Positions 1-12,700 of a DNA stretch of 64,000 nucleotides are shown here, piece after piece. Made by a program: the position numbers and the translations under genes. Every line of letters starts with the position of its first letter. Within the stretch, counting starts at the first letter, position 1. The notes under the pieces were generated by a model. That model was not told the DNA's origin. It worked only from the letters and a program-made list of their open reading frames with translations, and ran no database searches. Source of the DNA: Gyrodactylus bullatarudis (taxonomy: Eukaryota > Platyhelminthes > Monogenea > Gyrodactylidea > Gyrodactylidae); assembly GCA_012064415.1 (NCBI GenBank), contig SSNU01000294.1, forward strand, positions 186,001 through 250,000. Direction: 5' to 3'.

Positions 1-2737
1 CTGTACTAAGACCTGAGCCTTCAATACAATTTGAGGCAACTTGGATTTCTATCGAGAAATAAGACATACTGATAAGAGACATTGACTTTTGTAAATCATA
101 ATTAATATACAGTCAATATTATCAGATTCTGATTGCCTATCAAGCTAGACTTGTTTTCTTTTTTCTGATAAAAATGAAATGAAAAACATTAATGTAAAAG
201 CATTAGCTGCCAACTACTTGTCAGTAGATAGATGATATAAAATATTTAGGTTAGACAGTTAGGTTTTAATCTCATTTCATTGGTCAGATGTTGGGAAATA
301 GTTGAATTAATTAATTTCATTTCTTTTATGGGATTCATTTGTAAATTTGAAATCACTCACATTTGAAAAAAAGAGTAATGTATATCAAACTATACTGTAT
401 AAAAACAGGGTTATTATTTTATTATTTATATCCTCAGATTTGGTTAGTTTATAAAATTTATTTAAGCTTCATTCAATTAGAGTAATTACATTTACATTCA
501 ATTTACTATTTCATTGAAATAATAATCTTGATGAATCTACAAGTTTTTTATTATTCAAAGTGGGAAGAAGAAAACGTCCATATTTTTTTCGTCATGATTG
601 AAAATTATTACATTATTATTAATTGTTATAATTTGACTCTTGACTATATTATTTGTGGATTATATAGTGTATTAATTCAATTTATTCATGTGTTATATTT
701 CTTTGTAAAATAACTACACATGCTGCAAGAATGAAACAAGATTATCCATTGCAGAAGAAGAGACTCTCAAAGCAATGAATGTGCTAGAGTTGAGAGGAAT
801 ATATTAATTTCTGTGCATTCATTAGCGCAGTTGTAGAGTACACACAGAGAGAGAGAGAGAAAGAGATAGATTGAAATATATAACAGAGAAGAAGAAGCAG
901 TAATAATCAATAAGAGTGTTTTTTTTCGATTTCAAGACAGAGTAGTTTGGAGTTATTTTATAAATGTGCAATCAATTTATGTTGGTAAGGGCTCTAGTGT
1001 AGTAAGTAGATTATATATATATTAACCTATTTATCTATTTATCAATGTTTCTTTACTTATTCCTTGTTAGATGATGCCTGTTGTAAAGAGAGAGAGAGAT
1101 AGAAAGGAGACGAAGAAAAACAAACGTTAATTTATGCCAAGAAAAATATTTCACTATTCAAAAAGGTTTAGCATAAATATATACATGTTAACGTTGATCT
1201 TGTTACCCTTGATAATATCAAGACTTTCTGGATATTTCAGTTAATCATCACTTTACTACAGTTTATCTGAATTTCAGAGTTGAAATTTTTGAAACCGAGT
1301 ACGAAAACTTGTTTCTAAATAACAAGATTTCCGAGATTTTTGAGACCATAAGATAATCTTGAAAGCGAGTGACAAGTCCTCTCGGAGAATATATGCTGTG
1401 AGGTATAAACTTGAGAATCAGTCACCTCATTTATTGCTACCTTTATTCAGAGCTACAGTTGGCAGTTAGGAATTCTGATTTCAAAACATTTCAATCTAAA
1501 CTAGGAGAAAAATTTCATTCTGATTGGCAAATAACCAGAGATTTAGTTATAATTAACGGGAGGAAAACAAGGAAAGACCAAAAGGACAGTTACAAATCCT
1601 TCCTTTCATCAAAAGACAAAAGCAATTACCAGATTGAGGAATAGAAATGATTTCAATTTGGTTCTTATCAAAAGAAGCCTGAGCATCAAAATGAACCGAA
1701 AGGAAGGGTTCAAACTAATGCAATTAATGTATTAGTTCAATTCTTAAATGTTAACCAGGGGTAGAGTGTGAAGAGAATTCATCATATGAGTTTAGAGTCT
1801 AAAAATATTCACTCTGATGTAATTCCCAACTGGCAGCTAGCCCTGGAAAATAGTGAGAATAAAAGAGGCTTGAATCCCGGAGAAGGCTCAGTTATTCTCC
1901 AATTATCATTTGGATCAATTGGAATTCATATATAGACCTACTTAAAATGTAACACTTGTAAGAGATCCTTCAAGAGATTTGTCTGTTTTACCTGGCTAAA
2001 TTTCAAGGAGGACAACAACCAGTATAGACATGATGATGTTTCAATTCATGTCTATAGATAAGGATAGATAATTACTAGAGACAAGATGCACTTTACTCAA
2101 GATTATACAATTTTATACTGTATGATTTTGAATGAAATATTATTCCAGAATCCCTGAGAAGAACATTGAACTCTTTTTTAATTTTGTCTCTTATTTTGTG
2201 CAATAGCAAATATGCAAATGTAGTTTAGAGAATCATACTTGAAGGAAATAAGACATCAAATGACTAATAATTACACACACACACACACACACATAATACC
2301 AATGCATCAGGTTTATTAGTTCATATCCTTCAAATACAGAATGTGCCTTTTTAGTCATTGGATTCTCTTCTTCTCACTCGTATATACAAAAATTATAGTT
2401 TATTCAACATTTCATTTCTTTTTCTCAAAATCACTATTGTATGAATTGCATATTATTGTATAATGTATATATCTGAATAATGTTTATTCTGTAGAATGAA
2501 AACAAATAATAAAACGAGATTTTAGATATTACACTGAATCGATGAGACGAATTCATTATTTAATGAGTGATATGATTATTACTTCAGCATTTTCGGCTAT
2601 TGAATTCATTGAGAAAAACGTACTACGAGAAATTCATTCATTCTAACTTTGATGAAATGTGAAAAAATCAATACAGTTTAAACTCTTACAAATGAAAACT
2701 TGAGTGTTACGATTGAAATTACAACAATTTTACTCAC
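1..2737. other. region downstream of the last alpha-catenin-like exon
   Basis: No exon recognised. Probably intron or 3' flank of the alpha-catenin-like gene. Contains (GA)n tracts at about 845-866 and 1,088-1,101, a (CA)n tract at 2,273-2,292 and the family 4 element copy at 1,540-1,805. Confidence 0.45.
1540..1805 (-). repeat. family 4 element, diverged inverted copy
   Basis: The reverse complement follows 61,490-61,740: TCTACCCC.GGTTAACAT, then GGTTCATTTTG, GCTTTTG.CTTTTGA and TTTGTAACTG. The terminal motif ATGAGTTTAGAGTCTAA lies at 1,786-1,802. Confidence 0.6.
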
Positions 2738-5440
2738 TTGTCTTGAGAATATCAATCTGATCCAATGACTCTGGATCATTATTGTGAACTTCTCCGAAAA
2801 TGATCAATTTTCTCATTGTACGAATACTCTCGACAATACCATTGGTTAGGGAGATGAGATTCTTTTGATTTTCATGATCTTTGATAATATCAGGAGAGTG
2901 GTCCATAAAAGCCAATAGACGAGAATGTTCCCTCTTGAAATCAATCAGAGTCTTGTCCTCGAATTTCTTTATTCTACTCTGAATGTCTCTTAGAATGGTT
3001 TCTGGTTGATCTGCGAGTTGAGTCTTTACGCGAAGGAAGTTCATCAGTCTAAGACAATGATCCTGAATAGCTTGACCTTTCAGGCCGAAAAGACGCTGAT
3101 CTCGATCCTGGTATGCACCCAAGTGATCCTGAATGTCTGATTCAATTTGCTCTTCAGCCGTGAGTATGAAATCGTTGATGTTCTTCAATAAGTCAATACT
3201 GTCCCTTTCAAGTTGAAGGATTTTCATAAAATTATTCTTGTACGAATCAAAATTTTCTCTTGCTGTCTGGAATATGATTACCATTTAATACATCATCACT
3301 ACAACGATTATTTGTAGTTTAATTCATAAGGATTTGCTCAAGTCTGAAGGAAAACACTCTCTCAAGTTCCAATATGGTGCTGTGGTTCAACTTATCTTGA
3401 AAGAACATTTGGAAAACTTATGACTAGGACATAGGAACATTTTTCAAAGAATACTTTATAAACACTTATTAGATAACAAACATGCTGCTGCCACATCTAA
3501 TTTTTCAATCTTTTGTTAGAACCCAGGTGATGACAGCACTGATCTTTTGATTAAAGACAAATTCTTTATCAATATACGATTAAACAAGATTTGTGTGTCC
3601 AAAGAAGAACCATGCATATTATTATTATGTATTACGTTGGCCTATGTGAGCTTTTCTCTCTATTAATTTTGAGTTTTTGGCTGATTTTTCAGCTTGCTTC
3701 TTACTACTATTATTTTATTTCCAAAGTAACTTTGGTGATGAAGCCTTAAGAAAAGTACATTCAGTGGTAATAAAACCCAATGTTTTTATCGGCCCTTCTT
3801 ACTAGTATTTGAGTAAGTAAGCCTTGGTGTATAATCCCAGAGGACCTTATCACAGAGATATTCTTTCGTTTGGCTCTTGCTACACCACTTTTCTATAATA
3901 ATTAGATGATTAGACAGAGCATTTTCTGTCAATAATTCACTTTTTTTCTTCAACTGATTAATCTTCCAATATTCACATGACAGTATTATTAATCAATTTT
4001 AGTTAATAAATTAATAAAACAGAATAACTCACATCTGAATCTTGTCGTAGGATTAAAATCATGCCCGCATTAATGAATTGATCTGTCAACTTGGTAATTT
4101 GACGCTCCAAGAGTCTAACTTCCTTGCATTGTTCAACCTCTTCTGAGTAGAACAATATGAAATCCACAAGTTTACTCAGGGAACTGGTGTAATTACGAAA
4201 TTCAACAGCCACTCTCTTAATCTTGTCAACATTACCACTGTAGACGACCTGGCAAAATCTCCCAACATTCTCGTCGAGATGAGAAAAGCTCAAATAACTC
4301 CTTTTGATAACATAATTTGAGATGGTCTTCTTCAAGTCCCCCGTGGCCTTTAGGAATTCTTGCATGAGGAGTTCTCGGTTCTCCTGGGGTAGGTCTGTTG
4401 TTTCGTTAAGATTGCGTAATTTCTCCTTGACAATCTCCTGGTGCTGATTAATCCTCTGTAGGCTGACATCGTCCATTGGGTCATCTCGACTACATTGGAG
4501 GAATGTTTTGTTAAGAAGGAAAAAGATTTCCCTGAGAATATTCTTCAACTTATTCTGAGGGCAATTTTCAAAGAGGACCTTGTTCTCGAAATCTTCAAGC
4601 AACTTTGGGAACTCTCCAATATTTACATCTTCTATTTCGTTGAGGGATAATTCATTGGCAGCATTTTTTGCTTGCTTCGCTGCACTAATCAAGTTATCGA
4701 TGGCGCTGTCTCGATTTATCTGCGCCTGATCGAGGTCTGGATGATCTTTGAATGCCTAAATATTTTTTTATTGTAAGAAAGATTAGTCTTGATTAAACAA
4801 TGAAAAGATGCCGACTTACATTTAAGGAGGAATGAAGCAACTCGTTAGATAACTCGAGAGCATTATTTGCTATGGAATACGACTTTTTCTTATTCACATC
4901 TAGCATATCTTCGCGTCGTTTCTCCATAAGTCTAATCATCGATCTAATGTCAGATTCGAATTCTTTCTCGTGCATCATGAAAGCATTCAAATCCATTTGC
5001 TTCATTCGATCAGCTCTACGAACGATGCTATTGAGTTTGGTCGTCATTGAATAGACGTCAATCATATCGGCTAAAATCAAGAGTCTTGTGATGGCTGATA
5101 ACATTCCCTTTATCGAAAAGTCCAAATTTTGGGAAAGGTCTAAATCATTTGGATGTCGGAGATATTTAAAAGTGGCCTCATGAAAATTTGTGCCAGCCTC
5201 TCGAATTTCATCAGAAACTAATTTCAACTCTGATGCAATATAAGGATTCTTTTGAGCTGTACGAGTTCCCAAATCAATAAAAGTATTTATTGTAACGGTT
5301 ATTTTGGAGAGTATTTTCTCAGCTTTTTTGGGCCGATCTTTAACACGCATGGGATCATATTTATAATTGACAATTTTATTCACTTCATCTATGACATTCT
5401 CAAGGACTCGTTCTATAGAGGCTGTTTTAATATCATACAT
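2738..5440 (-). CDS. alpha-catenin-like adhesion protein, divergent, 3' end not in window
   Basis: Three exons on the minus strand, 5440-4820, 4755-4033 and 3266-2738, with GT donors and AG acceptors; introns of 64 and 766 bp. They give 624 residues that follow alpha-catenin in order. An N-terminal helical block contains the family hallmark SAITRLLILADM (human SAVTRLLILADM). The M-region contains EDFENKVLFEN and CSRDDP (human NEFDNKIIL, CTRDD). A third block starts TARENFDSYK, like the vinculin-family repeat in the M domain. Alpha-catenins link beta-catenin at adherens junctions to actin. The start is the first in-frame ATG, just before YDIKTASIERVLE, which aligns with the human N terminus. 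The C-terminal actin-binding domain is not seen: the last exon ends at a strong GTGAGT donor (2737-2732) and no further exon is recognisable down to position 1. Identity to vertebrate alpha-catenin looks low, so alpha-catulin or a diverged paralogue remains possible. Head-to-head with HIBADH. Confidence 0.8.
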
Positions 5441-5546
5441 TAAAAATTCTAATGTTGCTCGATTTATTCTATCAAACAAAAACAAAAGAATCTTCTAACC
5501 CGAATTTGTTTTAAGCATTCATAGGAGGGTTTATAAATTCAAGAGA
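5441..5546. promoter_or_regulatory. shared head-to-head interval, alpha-catenin-like / HIBADH
   Basis: Only 106 bp separate the two divergent start codons, so both 5' UTRs and core promoters must lie here or overlap the opposite gene. No convincing TATA box is visible. A bidirectional promoter is inferred from spacing alone. Confidence 0.45.
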
Positions 5547-6691
5547 ATGCTCAGAAAACTTTTACCCAGCAAAAGTACCCTTTACAAATGTAAAATTATT
5601 TCTTATCTTTAACCAAGGTTCATGTAATAAGCATATTGCGTTCCTAGGACTAGGAAATATGGGAGGTAGTATGGCAGTTAATCTTGCCAAGGCTGGATCA
5701 CATCTTCACGTATATGATATCAATAAAAGAAACGTAGAGACAATATTGGATCAAGCAAAAGATTTTAAGATGGATGTTCTTAATGATATAAGTGACATTA
5801 ATAAGAATCAAGATATATCAACAGTTATTTTAATGCTCCCATCTAGCAAAGAAACAGTGAAAGTAATCGAATCTCCGTCAGGAATTTTACACGAATTAAA
5901 GCCGAAAAGCTTAATCGTTGATTGTACAACTGGAGATATAAACACAGCTAAGCGTATTGGTGATTTAGTAAAAAATAAAGGATCTGTTTACGTAGATGCT
6001 CCAGTCTCAGGAGGTGTAAACGGAGCGAAGAATGCAACTCTCACATTTATGGTCGGAATTGATGATAAAGAATCTTCGCTAGTGGATCCCATCCTCAAGA
6101 CTATGGGAAAAAATATATTCTATTGTGGAGATACAGGATTGGGTCTTGTAAGTTCAAAAGAAAATTTACTTTGCAATAATGCATAAAAGTAAAGATAAAA
6201 ATCGATAATACACTGTAATTCTGACCTTTTATTGTAAAAAGGCAGCTAAAATATGCAACAACATGATGTTAGCAATAAGCATGATTGGATTGAGTGAATC
6301 ACTAGAACTAGGTCGAAGGCTTGGACTTGACCTCAAGGCAATATCCTCTATTATAAATGCTAGCAGTGGAAGATCTTGGGCCTCTGATGTTTATAATCCA
6401 GTACCAGGAGTTATGGAAAACGTCCCATCTTGTAATGACTATAATGGAGGGTTCCAAGTAGCTTTGATGACCAAGGTTTGTGTGTCCATTTTACAAAATC
6501 AGTCGATAAGATTCAGTACATTTTATTTCATTCTGTAGGATTTAGCTTTGGCCCAGGAAGCAAGTAACAGTGTAAAGAGTCCAACCCCGTTGGGATCCCT
6601 GTCCTATCAAATGTACAATCTCCTAAACCAAAAGGGATTAGATAAGAAGGACTTTTCTGTAATCTATGATTATCTAAAGGCTTCCAACTAA
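5547..6691 (+). CDS. HIBADH: 3-hydroxyisobutyrate dehydrogenase, mitochondrial
   Basis: NAD-dependent oxidation of 3-hydroxyisobutyrate to methylmalonate semialdehyde in valine catabolism, in the mitochondrial matrix. Exons 5547-5589, 5618-6147, 6242-6475 and 6539-6691 join in phase to 319 residues (human 336). The N terminus (MLRKLLPSKSTLYK) is basic and serine-containing, like a mitochondrial presequence. Next come the Rossmann motif GLGNMGG (about 25-31), the substrate loop DAPVSGG, the catalytic-lysine segment AAKICNN (Lys about 194), then SSGR and YNPVPGVME, which match the family closely. Intron 1 is only 28 bp if the GTAAAA donor is used; an alternative GTACCC donor at 5575 gives 43 bp and 314 residues, also in phase. 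Exons 2-4 are secure. The 3' end converges on ASCC3 with 92 bp between stop codons. Confidence 0.93.
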
Positions 6692-6716
6692 AAATTGTTT
6701 TGCTTTTATTTTTATT

Positions 6717-6722
6717 AATAAA
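6717..6722 (+). terminator. poly(A) signal AATAAA of HIBADH
   Basis: AATAAA 26 bp after the HIBADH stop codon, with another AATAAA at about 6742. On the other strand, AATAAA reads at 6716-6711 and 6710-6705, at the right distance beyond the ASCC3 stop (6784). The two mRNAs therefore probably overlap at their 3' ends. Confidence 0.5.
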
Positions 6723-6783
6723 TAATTTCAATTCATGAGTGAATAAATAAAAGAGATATTTGATAATTCACAGATACAAATAC

Positions 6784-9700
6784 TCAAATGTCATCTGGAT
6801 CGAACGAGACATCAGAATCGTTTCCTTCCAAAGATTCATTTTCAGTTTTGTTAGCGAAAGAACATTGGAGATAATATTGTTGATCTAAGCTGATATAAGT
6901 ATCGGACATGATAATAATACCAAGTCTCAGGGGCTTATTGGGAATAAAGTCTTCGTTTTCCACTCGGAAGGAAATGGTAACTGACGGAAGACGTCTGTTG
7001 AATATGGCGGAGTTGACACGTTTTGATCCTACTATCCTGGATGTTTCACGAGAATATTGTGAATTTTGATCGGCTACGAGGATAACAACCCAGGAGGCTT
7101 CCTTCTTCTTGTTAAACCCAATCGCATGAACACCAGAGTTATTCTGAAGAGAAAAATCAGTTATGAGTCATGAATTGATTGAAGAATTACATCAACTACC
7201 TTGAGAAGTTCGTATTTGTGGTTGAAGAGTTTGAATTTGAGAGTCACATTGTAACTGTGGTTGGCAAAAAGAGGGATGTTCCTGTGACAGGATTCCTTGG
7301 GATATTGAGAGATTAAAATGTTTCCAGATCCATCTCTTAGAGTCACGTCAACTTCTAGGATTGGCAGGATGTTGAGAACATTTTCAAGCTTTTTTCTCTG
7401 TTCACGTGACAGTTTATTAGCTTCGCATAGTTGATTGATCATATCATCTCGTTGTTGGCTAAGCATAATATCGAGAAGTTCCGCTAAAGTCTGGATTGGT
7501 TCAAGGTTCTCATCGCTACAAGTATCAAATATGGAAGGGTTTGAGTAGATGGGATCCGAATTAGATGAATAACTGAGACGACCACTTACCAGATTTTGAA
7601 TAGACTTCTCTTTTGAACCCCGGGCAGTTGGAGAAGAGAAGAGTCTTCAATCCATTTCCTTTGTGAGAACATTTGCATAAGGTAGACCGTATTAATTAGG
7701 GTAGCTGGGAAATTGTTGTAGATAGCCAAATCAAACAAGGCTTGTAGTAATCTGGGAACATTGTCGAGGACTGATTTTGTATCAGTTATGTAGTCTGAAA
7801 CAGGGAGTCGAATTGAGGTAGTAAAATGGGCCTGAAATAGTAGATGAGCTTTTGTATGTGGAGAATCAGAAGGGCCAATGGCGGGATGAGGAACTTCCTT
7901 GGCCAAATCCTCATTCATCAAGTCTTCATTGTGTCGGACAGGTAGCTCGGAGAATTCTTTGCATTTCTAAATAGGGAGACTAATAATATAAATAGATCTT
8001 ACAGCAAGTATTTCCAGGAGATCCAAGACCGAGGACATTGGATTCAAGGATTCGACCATGAGAGCCATAGTCTCATGTCTCAGATAATAATACGAAGCTA
8101 TATGGCCATATTCAGTGGGAATGAGATAATTTTCATCCTCTCCACTAATCTCGAGACAATGGCTATCAACAAGGCTTTGAGTGGCCTCAAAAACAACCTT
8201 ACTCAAATAATCATTGAGACCGGCAGCTGAAGAGTCTTGGAGTTGATAGTAACTCGGATTGTTGAGGAGTCTTCGGAAGAAAAAGGTCCAAGTGAGGTAT
8301 TCCAAGGCATCCTGAGTGGTCTCCAGAGTTCCAGCCACAAATTCAGCATTGAAATGATCGGGTAATACGTTGATAAGACAACTCTCAACTGGAAAGGGGT
8401 CGTAGATAAATCTCTTATAAAAAGGCTTTTTGATATCATGAACCATGATGATGGCGACACCTTGATTATCAAACTGCGGACGTCCAGCTCGACCCATCAT
8501 CTGGAGGACATCAGTGATGGGATAGTCAATGTAGCGTTTAGTTTTCCCATCATAATACTCGGTTCCTTTGACAATGACCAGGTGAGCGGGAAAATTGACA
8601 CCCCAGGCCAGAGTAGCTGTGGCGATGAGAACTTGAATTTTCTGATTCAAAAACAAATTTTCGACAGTTTTTCTATCCTTCTCTTGAAGACCCGCATGGT
8701 GCATTCCGATACCATAGATGAGACTAACTTTAAGATATTGATCAGAGACATTTTCAACAATTGATTCAATCTGTAAATATATTAATAGTGGAAGTTTAGA
8801 TAAAATAGTGAAATAATGTAGAAGAAAAGTAGGGGATTATTTCATAATTACTTCATCTGAGGTGAGACGTAGCCATTTTTTTGAATCATTTTTTGATGTC
8901 ATGAGGTGAGTCGATAGGTCAATGGCTGTTAAACGAGTTTGTCTTCTAGAAGCAACAAATACAAGGACAGGTTTTTCAGGACTGTGCAATTCAATGGCTA
9001 AATGCAAAAATGATTAGTTGGAGAAAAGTAGTAACACGCGGTCGAAAAGAAGAGTTTAATGATACAAACGTACCGTTAAAAATGGGCTTGTTCATTGTAG
9101 CCATTCTAGGACAATAATGGCGACCAGGATAACCTTGAATGTGAACCTCGAGAGAGACTGGACGAACAGACGGCCTAAAGTTGAAGAGACCATTCTCAGT
9201 AGGTGTCTGTGGAATCATGAGCCATGCTGCCAAGTCTTTAGCATTGGCCAGTGCTGTGGAAAGGCCAATGACTCTAACTTTGGATTCATTTCTAGACGCA
9301 ATTAGATTGGCTCTCGATACAATAACCTCGAGGACAGGACCACGTTCCTCACCAAGAAGATGTATTTCATCAATGATGATGAGAGCCACTTGGCGGACGT
9401 AGCTGCGATTCTGCCAACTACGCGAGATGCCATCCCATTTCTCCGGAGTGGTAACGATTAGATCAGAATTTTTCAATGCCATGGTGTCAGGACTTGCGTC
9501 TCCGGTTAGTTCAACAACTTTTTTGTTTAATTTCTTGCCAAATTTCTCTGACCAGTCTTCAATTCGTTCACGAACCAAGGCTTTCATTGGGGCGATATAG
9601 ACACACTAAAGGCAAGATAAAAGAATGGTACCTACCTTCTTATCTGGATATTGATTTAGGATACGAAATATTGCAAGTTCAGCAATGACTGTCTTGCCAG

Positions 9701-12700
9701 AACCAGTGGGTGCACCCAGGAGAACATTAATATCGGAATGATAAACAGTGTGAAAGAGTTGTGTTTGAATCGGATTGAAGAAGTCATAGTTGTAGAAACT
9801 CTGGTAATCGGCGTTGTTCAAACATTTGACAGGGAGAGGTTTCAAATTTAACAAATCTATATGGGGGTGGGGTTAACATGGAATACGCGTACCTGTATGC
9901 TTTGATATGTAGTTGGGCAAGACCAAATCTTTCAAGGGTAGAGCTACGAAACGATCAATACCGATCCATTGATCCGGACAGACCATGACGAGATAATTGT
10001 TTGGCATTGGCTGATACACTGGAATCGTGAAGCTCAATGTGATTGGTCGGTTGGAGAGGACCTGGAATACCATTAATGTTACTTCATATTAGATTACAAG
10101 GAATTCTTCTGAGAGAAACGTACAGCTTTTTTCGAAAGTAAATACGACTCTGAATGATAAATGTAACCACTATCGGGATCTTCAACCCATATCCAGTAGA
10201 GTATCGTCTCTCCGTGGTCTCTGGGACTCCATTTGAACTTAGGAGTGAGAGTTAGGGATACTTTGATAATGGTACCTGAAATGGGCTGACTTTCCACATT
10301 CACCTCGAGGATGGGAAATCTTTCAGCCATCTTTTTCACTTTTTCAGCACCCCTTCCACCCTCGTAGCGTATTAAATGACCTACATAATCGAGTGTTACA
10401 CATGAATTGTGAGAATCTAGATGTGAAATCTTACGAAGTTCGTCTACTTCCAATTCAAGGATATCTTCCAGGGATAATTCGTTGTCTTCAACATGTTCCA
10501 AGAGCAAGTTTGTATCTTCATCAATCAATTGCCAAAGAGGGTTTTCATTGTACCAAATACGCCTTTCCATTGACTATTTTTTAAGAGAATGAATGAATTT
10601 AAATCTGTATTCTAACAGAAATTTATCAAAAAACTCAGTTGATTTATTAGAATTTTCAACCATTAGTCTAGAAGAAAGTAACAGAAGAGATAAAATTTTT
10701 TAACGTTGAAAACCTTAAAAATTTAATATCGAAAGAGGATAAAAAAGATAAAACAAACTCTAGCAATATTCAGAGCCAGCATGGCCGTCTTTGACCAGGC
10801 TCTTCGAAGGGCAATTTCAAAGGCATATCTTATTAACCGGGAAGCGTTCTGCTGGATGTAGTTCATATCACTGACAAGGGAATGAGTCTTTGGTTGATAT
10901 CTCGATATGAATGACTGCAGGAGAATGTTAATTTTTTCATCAAGCATAGTTGTCTCTTCTATTTTTAAGGCTTCTTTATCTTTGGCATCTTCAACAGTGA
11001 CAGTGGATTTGACACGGAATTTCTTTACATCCAAGGCAACCTTACAATTATCAGATATTCTTATTCGATCAAGTTCATCGTATTCTTCGTCGCGAACTTT
11101 CATGGAGGAAAATTCTGAGGCCTTACATACAAGATTGAGAAGATCCTTCTCAAGGAAGGTATCTGAAAGTTCCTCCTTGAAATTTAATGATGTCTCATAT
11201 TTGATATAGTACATGCTGGCAGTACGGCCTCGATCAGTTGAATTCATCTGGCCGGATTTTGGATCGAATCGAATCATTTCTGCCAGGTCGAGATCCTTGG
11301 CAACATCGAATGCAAATCTTGTTAGGAAACCAACGATGCTACCTTCGCGTTCAATAGCCTCTTTGGTTATACCGTAGAACTCTGGGTTTGAGTTCATTCT
11401 AATATAGAGATAGGTGTATTGTAACCATGCTATGGCCTCCTCAATATTTGTAACTGTCCCAAGGGCAATCTTTAGGAAAAGAGAAAAGTTTGATAAAAAT
11501 ATATTATGGTTATTTTTAATGATTACAATGTAGAATTTCAGACATTAGACCTACTAGCAAAGAGTGGTCACTGGTAATTGCTATATCCATGTGAAATCTA
11601 ACTTATGAAACAACAATCTAGGCTAGATATTGAAAATCGGATGAGCAATTGTCAAATGGTGGCAAATATAGACGCGTGTCGTCCTTATTAGAAGCATTGC
11701 CTTCCAACCCGGTTTCGGATCCTGGCTATGGTATACGAGTCATAATAAGGACGAAACGCCATCGTGAGTCGACTCTCTTACGGAATTACCGATTTCTTAG
11801 ATCTACAGGTGTGAGAAGACAATCTCCATCTAGTTAGATTTCATATGGACACTGTAGTGATAACTGTAGATTCAAGATCTATCTCATCTTATTGCTCAAC
11901 TAAGAAATAGACAACCGATACTCACTTCAGCATTCAAATGGTCGTGCATATTCTTGAGAAGTTTACTCTCAATGGGAATTTGATTGGTGATTTCTTTGAG
12001 AAAATGAGATAGACGATCTCTGGTGGTGATCAAGGTTGCCTCACCAAATGTATCAAATTGTGGACGACCAGCGCGACCAAATATTTGCAGTACATCAAGG
12101 ATGCTCAAGTCCATATATTCTGATCTCTCAGAATTGTAAACTTTGGTTCCTTTTATTACGACAGCATGTGCTGGGAGATTAACACCCCAGGCTAACGTAG
12201 CAGTACAAAAGAGAACCCGAATACTTCCCTCACTGAACATTTTTTCAACAATATCACGATCCTTTCGAAGGAGACCTGCATGGTGTATTCCAATGCCGTC
12301 AGGAATCAGTTCGCGCAGTCCAGCGTCGGAGACTTTATTCATCTGCAAATTTATCAAATAAACTAATTAGTTTTATAACCAAAAATTAATCAACCTTTCA
12401 TGTCCCAAATTATCATTTTTCATCACACAAATTAGAAAATTTGTAAGCATTTGACTGGCATTTTTTGGCTCTAAAACCAAACCTTATCTTCTAAACTATA
12501 AGAGATATCGATCAGGCGATTTCATATTTGAGATCTACAGCTATTGTTTTACGATTTTAAGTTATTTAATTTTTCCCAAGGGCTCAGCAAATAGGTTTTC
12601 ATAAAAAAGTTCTAAATACTTTTTAAATATTTGACTAGATTTTCAATAAGTAAAATAAATTAGCATAAGTGAAAAGCTATCTTTATGAGTTATATTTAGG

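Noticed and set aside
1411..1644. 77-codon open frame
   Set aside because: Overlaps a non-coding family 4 element copy; no homology.
5575..5617. Alternative 43-bp first intron for HIBADH (donor GTACCC)
   Set aside because: Also in phase, but the donor at 5590 (GTAAAA) is closer to consensus, and introns under 30 bp are evident in neighbouring genes. Kept as a second option.
7573..7589. A 17-bp GTAAGT..CTCAG 'intron' in ASCC3
   Set aside because: It would join to sequence with no homology. The acceptor at 7516-7517 (74-bp intron) restores the family reading in phase.
9117..9688. Plus-strand frames inside ASCC3
   Set aside because: Shadows of conserved minus-strand coding exons.
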